The notes beneath the pieces are model-generated. The model saw nothing but the letters and a program-made list of their open reading frames with translations. It was not told where the DNA came from and did no database searches. This document shows positions 30,720-33,175 of a DNA stretch of 33,175 bases, piece by piece. This stretch comes from CAYRSA01 sp964494845. Its GTDB lineage: Bacteria; Patescibacteriota; Saccharimonadia; Saccharimonadales; JAGQNJ01. Each line of letters begins with the position of its first letter. Position 1 is the first letter of the stretch. A program made the position numbers and the translations under genes. The DNA is taken from NCBI GenBank assembly GCA_964494845.1, contig CAZBSC010000008.1, positions 1-33,175 of the forward strand, written 5' to 3'.

Positions 30720-30754
30720 AAAAACGCTCTCTCGGCATGAGAGAGCGTTTTTTT
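30720..30754 (+). terminator. Strong intrinsic terminator after 16S
   Basis: AAAACGCTCTCTC (30721-30733) pairs perfectly with GAGAGAGCGTTTT (30739-30751), loop GGCAT, followed by a run of seven T. It separates 16S from tRNA-Ile and 23S. Confidence 0.9.
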
Positions 30755-30764
30755 GTAAGACTGG

Positions 30765-30793
30765 TTGCTAATAGTGTGGGATTTCAGTAGAAT
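30765..30793 (+). promoter_or_regulatory. Promoter of tRNA-Ile, tRNA-Ala and 23S
   Basis: TTGCTA (30765-30770), 17 bp, TAGAAT (30788-30793), starting near 30800, 14 bases before tRNA-Ile and just after the 16S terminator. Confidence 0.6.
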
Positions 30794-30813
30794 TACCCTG
30801 TTGTAGCTAAAAT

Positions 30814-30890
30814 GGGCTTGTAGCTCAGCTGGTTAGAGTGCGTCACTGATAATGACGAGGTCGCAGGTTCAAGTCCTGCCAAGCCCACCA
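30814..30890 (+). tRNA. tRNA-Ile (GAT)
   Basis: Acceptor GGGCTTG/CAAGCCC, anticodon arm CGTCA-CTGATAA-TGACG with anticodon GAT, T arm GCAGG-TTCAAGT-CCTGC, encoded CCA. The usual rRNA spacer tRNA. Confidence 0.96.
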
Positions 30891-30901
30891 TTTAACAACA
30901 A

Positions 30902-30957
30902 GGGGATGTAGCTCAGTTGGCCGCAGTACACTGCAAAAATAATCGATCCACCCACCA
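30902..30957 (+). pseudogene. Truncated tRNA-Ala remnant
   Basis: The first 20 bases are identical to the 5' end of the intact tRNA-Ala (31026-31045), 124 bp downstream. After that the sequence departs: a small GCAGT-AC-ACTGC hairpin takes the place of the D-arm 3' side and anticodon arm, and at base 56 it ends in ATCCACCCACCA, a tRNA-like 3' end with CCA. No anticodon or T arm can be folded. Probably a decayed tRNA copy with an internal deletion; a tRNA-like small RNA is possible. Confidence 0.65.
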
Positions 30958-31025
30958 GGTGTTCTAGCCAGCTAAATCGTACGTTTACAACTTATTAAGC
31001 CTTTTTATTACATAGATCATTTCTT

Positions 31026-31102
31026 GGGGATGTAGCTCAGTTGGCTAGAGCACCTGCTTTGCAAGCAGGGGGTCCGGGGTTCGAGTCCCCGCATCTCCAC
31101 CA
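31026..31102 (+). tRNA. tRNA-Ala (TGC)
   Basis: Acceptor GGGGATG/CATCTCC (one G-U pair), anticodon arm CCTGC-TTTGCAA-GCAGG with anticodon TGC, T arm CGGGG-TTCGAGT-CCCCG, encoded CCA. Confidence 0.96.
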
Positions 31103-31469
31103 GAATATGTTTTTTGAGGGGTAAAAGCGTAGATTCTTTTACAGCACTTTATGGTTGACTACCCCTGTTTTAACTGCTAAGATGGTTTAGCTACTTGAGT
31201 TTAGGCAAAAGGCTTGCCGAAAAGGTTTAAGCGTAAACTCAAGTTTCATCAGATTAAAGGGTGGATCTTTAGAGTTTCGTAACTTAAAAATTTGGGATAA
31301 AGTAAATTTCTTTGCTGTCTACGAATGAACAATGTAGATAGCAAAAATAAGACAAACGACATCTTTCTTGATATGTATATGGCATATCGAGAGCAGTTAT
31401 TGGTTTATACCGATAACTAGTCAATTGCACAATCAATGAATTGAACTTATGTTTGATTCAAAGAATCGT
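31103..31469 (+). other. Spacer between tRNA-Ala and 23S rRNA
   Basis: About 370 bases without a gene, part of the pre-23S transcript. Visible hairpins: CTTGAGTTTA/TAAACTCAAG (31194-31203, 31234-31243) and TTTGCT...AGCAAA with TCTAC/GTAGA (about 31309-31345). The left arm of the 23S processing stem is probably here, but its partner is outside the window. Confidence 0.6.

Positions 31470-33175
<1,706 letters not shown>

Noticed and set aside
30902..30957. Functional second tRNA-Ala
   Set aside because: The anticodon arm and T arm cannot be formed after the first 20 bases.

Overview
The window looks like a chromosome segment of a Candidate Phyla Radiation bacterium, most likely Candidatus Saccharibacteria (TM7). 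The reasons are the sequence of the complete 16S rRNA gene, moderately AT-rich DNA, a standard genetic code (thrS ends on TGA, which argues against Gracilibacteria and Absconditabacteria), several pared-down housekeeping proteins, and a surface/VirD4-like gene set common in that phylum. This placement is recognition from memory, not a computed phylogeny.

Layout. 1-1500: the tail of an unseen gene and two unrecognised ORFs facing each other across a terminator. 1600-2150: tRNA-Asp on the minus strand, then a plus-strand tRNA-Thr/tRNA-Gly pair, followed 9 bases later by a 2OG-Fe(II)-oxygenase-like gene. 2950-5320: a small membrane protein, a processive family-2 glycosyltransferase, and nrdR facing it. 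5540-7010: an unlisted 44-aa basic ORF divergent from tgt, then tRNA-Val. 7100-10340: a small RNA candidate, a T-box-like leader, and the overlapping operon thrS-atl-miaA. 10380-12600: a winged-helix protein, a degenerate metallo-beta-lactamase-fold protein, rpmB (minus) and a site-2 protease. 12750-14130: tRNA-Pro, a pterin-dehydratase/RNase HI fusion and rnpB. 14148-16809 (minus): rplT, rpmI and infC (AUC start), then comM. 16810-17960: about 1.1 kb without a gene, ending in a riboswitch-like RNA. 17961-24052: a membrane protein, an acidic linker protein and a VirD4-like ATPase, facing a two-gene minus-strand surface-protein operon. 24128-28748: gyrB-gyrA. 28767 to the end: 16S rRNA, tRNA-Ile, a tRNA-Ala remnant, tRNA-Ala and the first ~1.7 kb of 23S rRNA.

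How the genes work together. Most of the window is translation and tRNA function: ThrRS, MiaA and Tgt (anticodon-loop modification), bL20, bL35, bL28, IF3, RNase P RNA, tRNAs and rRNAs. DNA topology and repair are represented by gyrase, an Atl protein, RNase HI and ComM. The VirD4-like ATPase and the LPNTG surface protein suggest cell-surface or secretion functions suited to an epibiont.

Most notable points. (1) A candidate riboswitch at 17824-17932, with three mutually exclusive helices and a terminator. (2) A T-box-like leader on thrS whose UGGA bulge matches the discriminator base of the window's own tRNA-Thr. (3) Many first genes lie 6-13 bases after a -10 box and lack a Shine-Dalgarno sequence, which predicts leaderless mRNAs, while genes with longer leaders or inside operons mostly have one. 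(4) Three of the seven tRNA genes have a degenerate partial copy of themselves within 200 bases. (5) A strong terminator and a new promoter separate 16S from tRNA-Ile/23S. (6) A fused pterin-dehydratase/RNase HI. (7) A 166-nt stem-closed insertion in the 23S gene.
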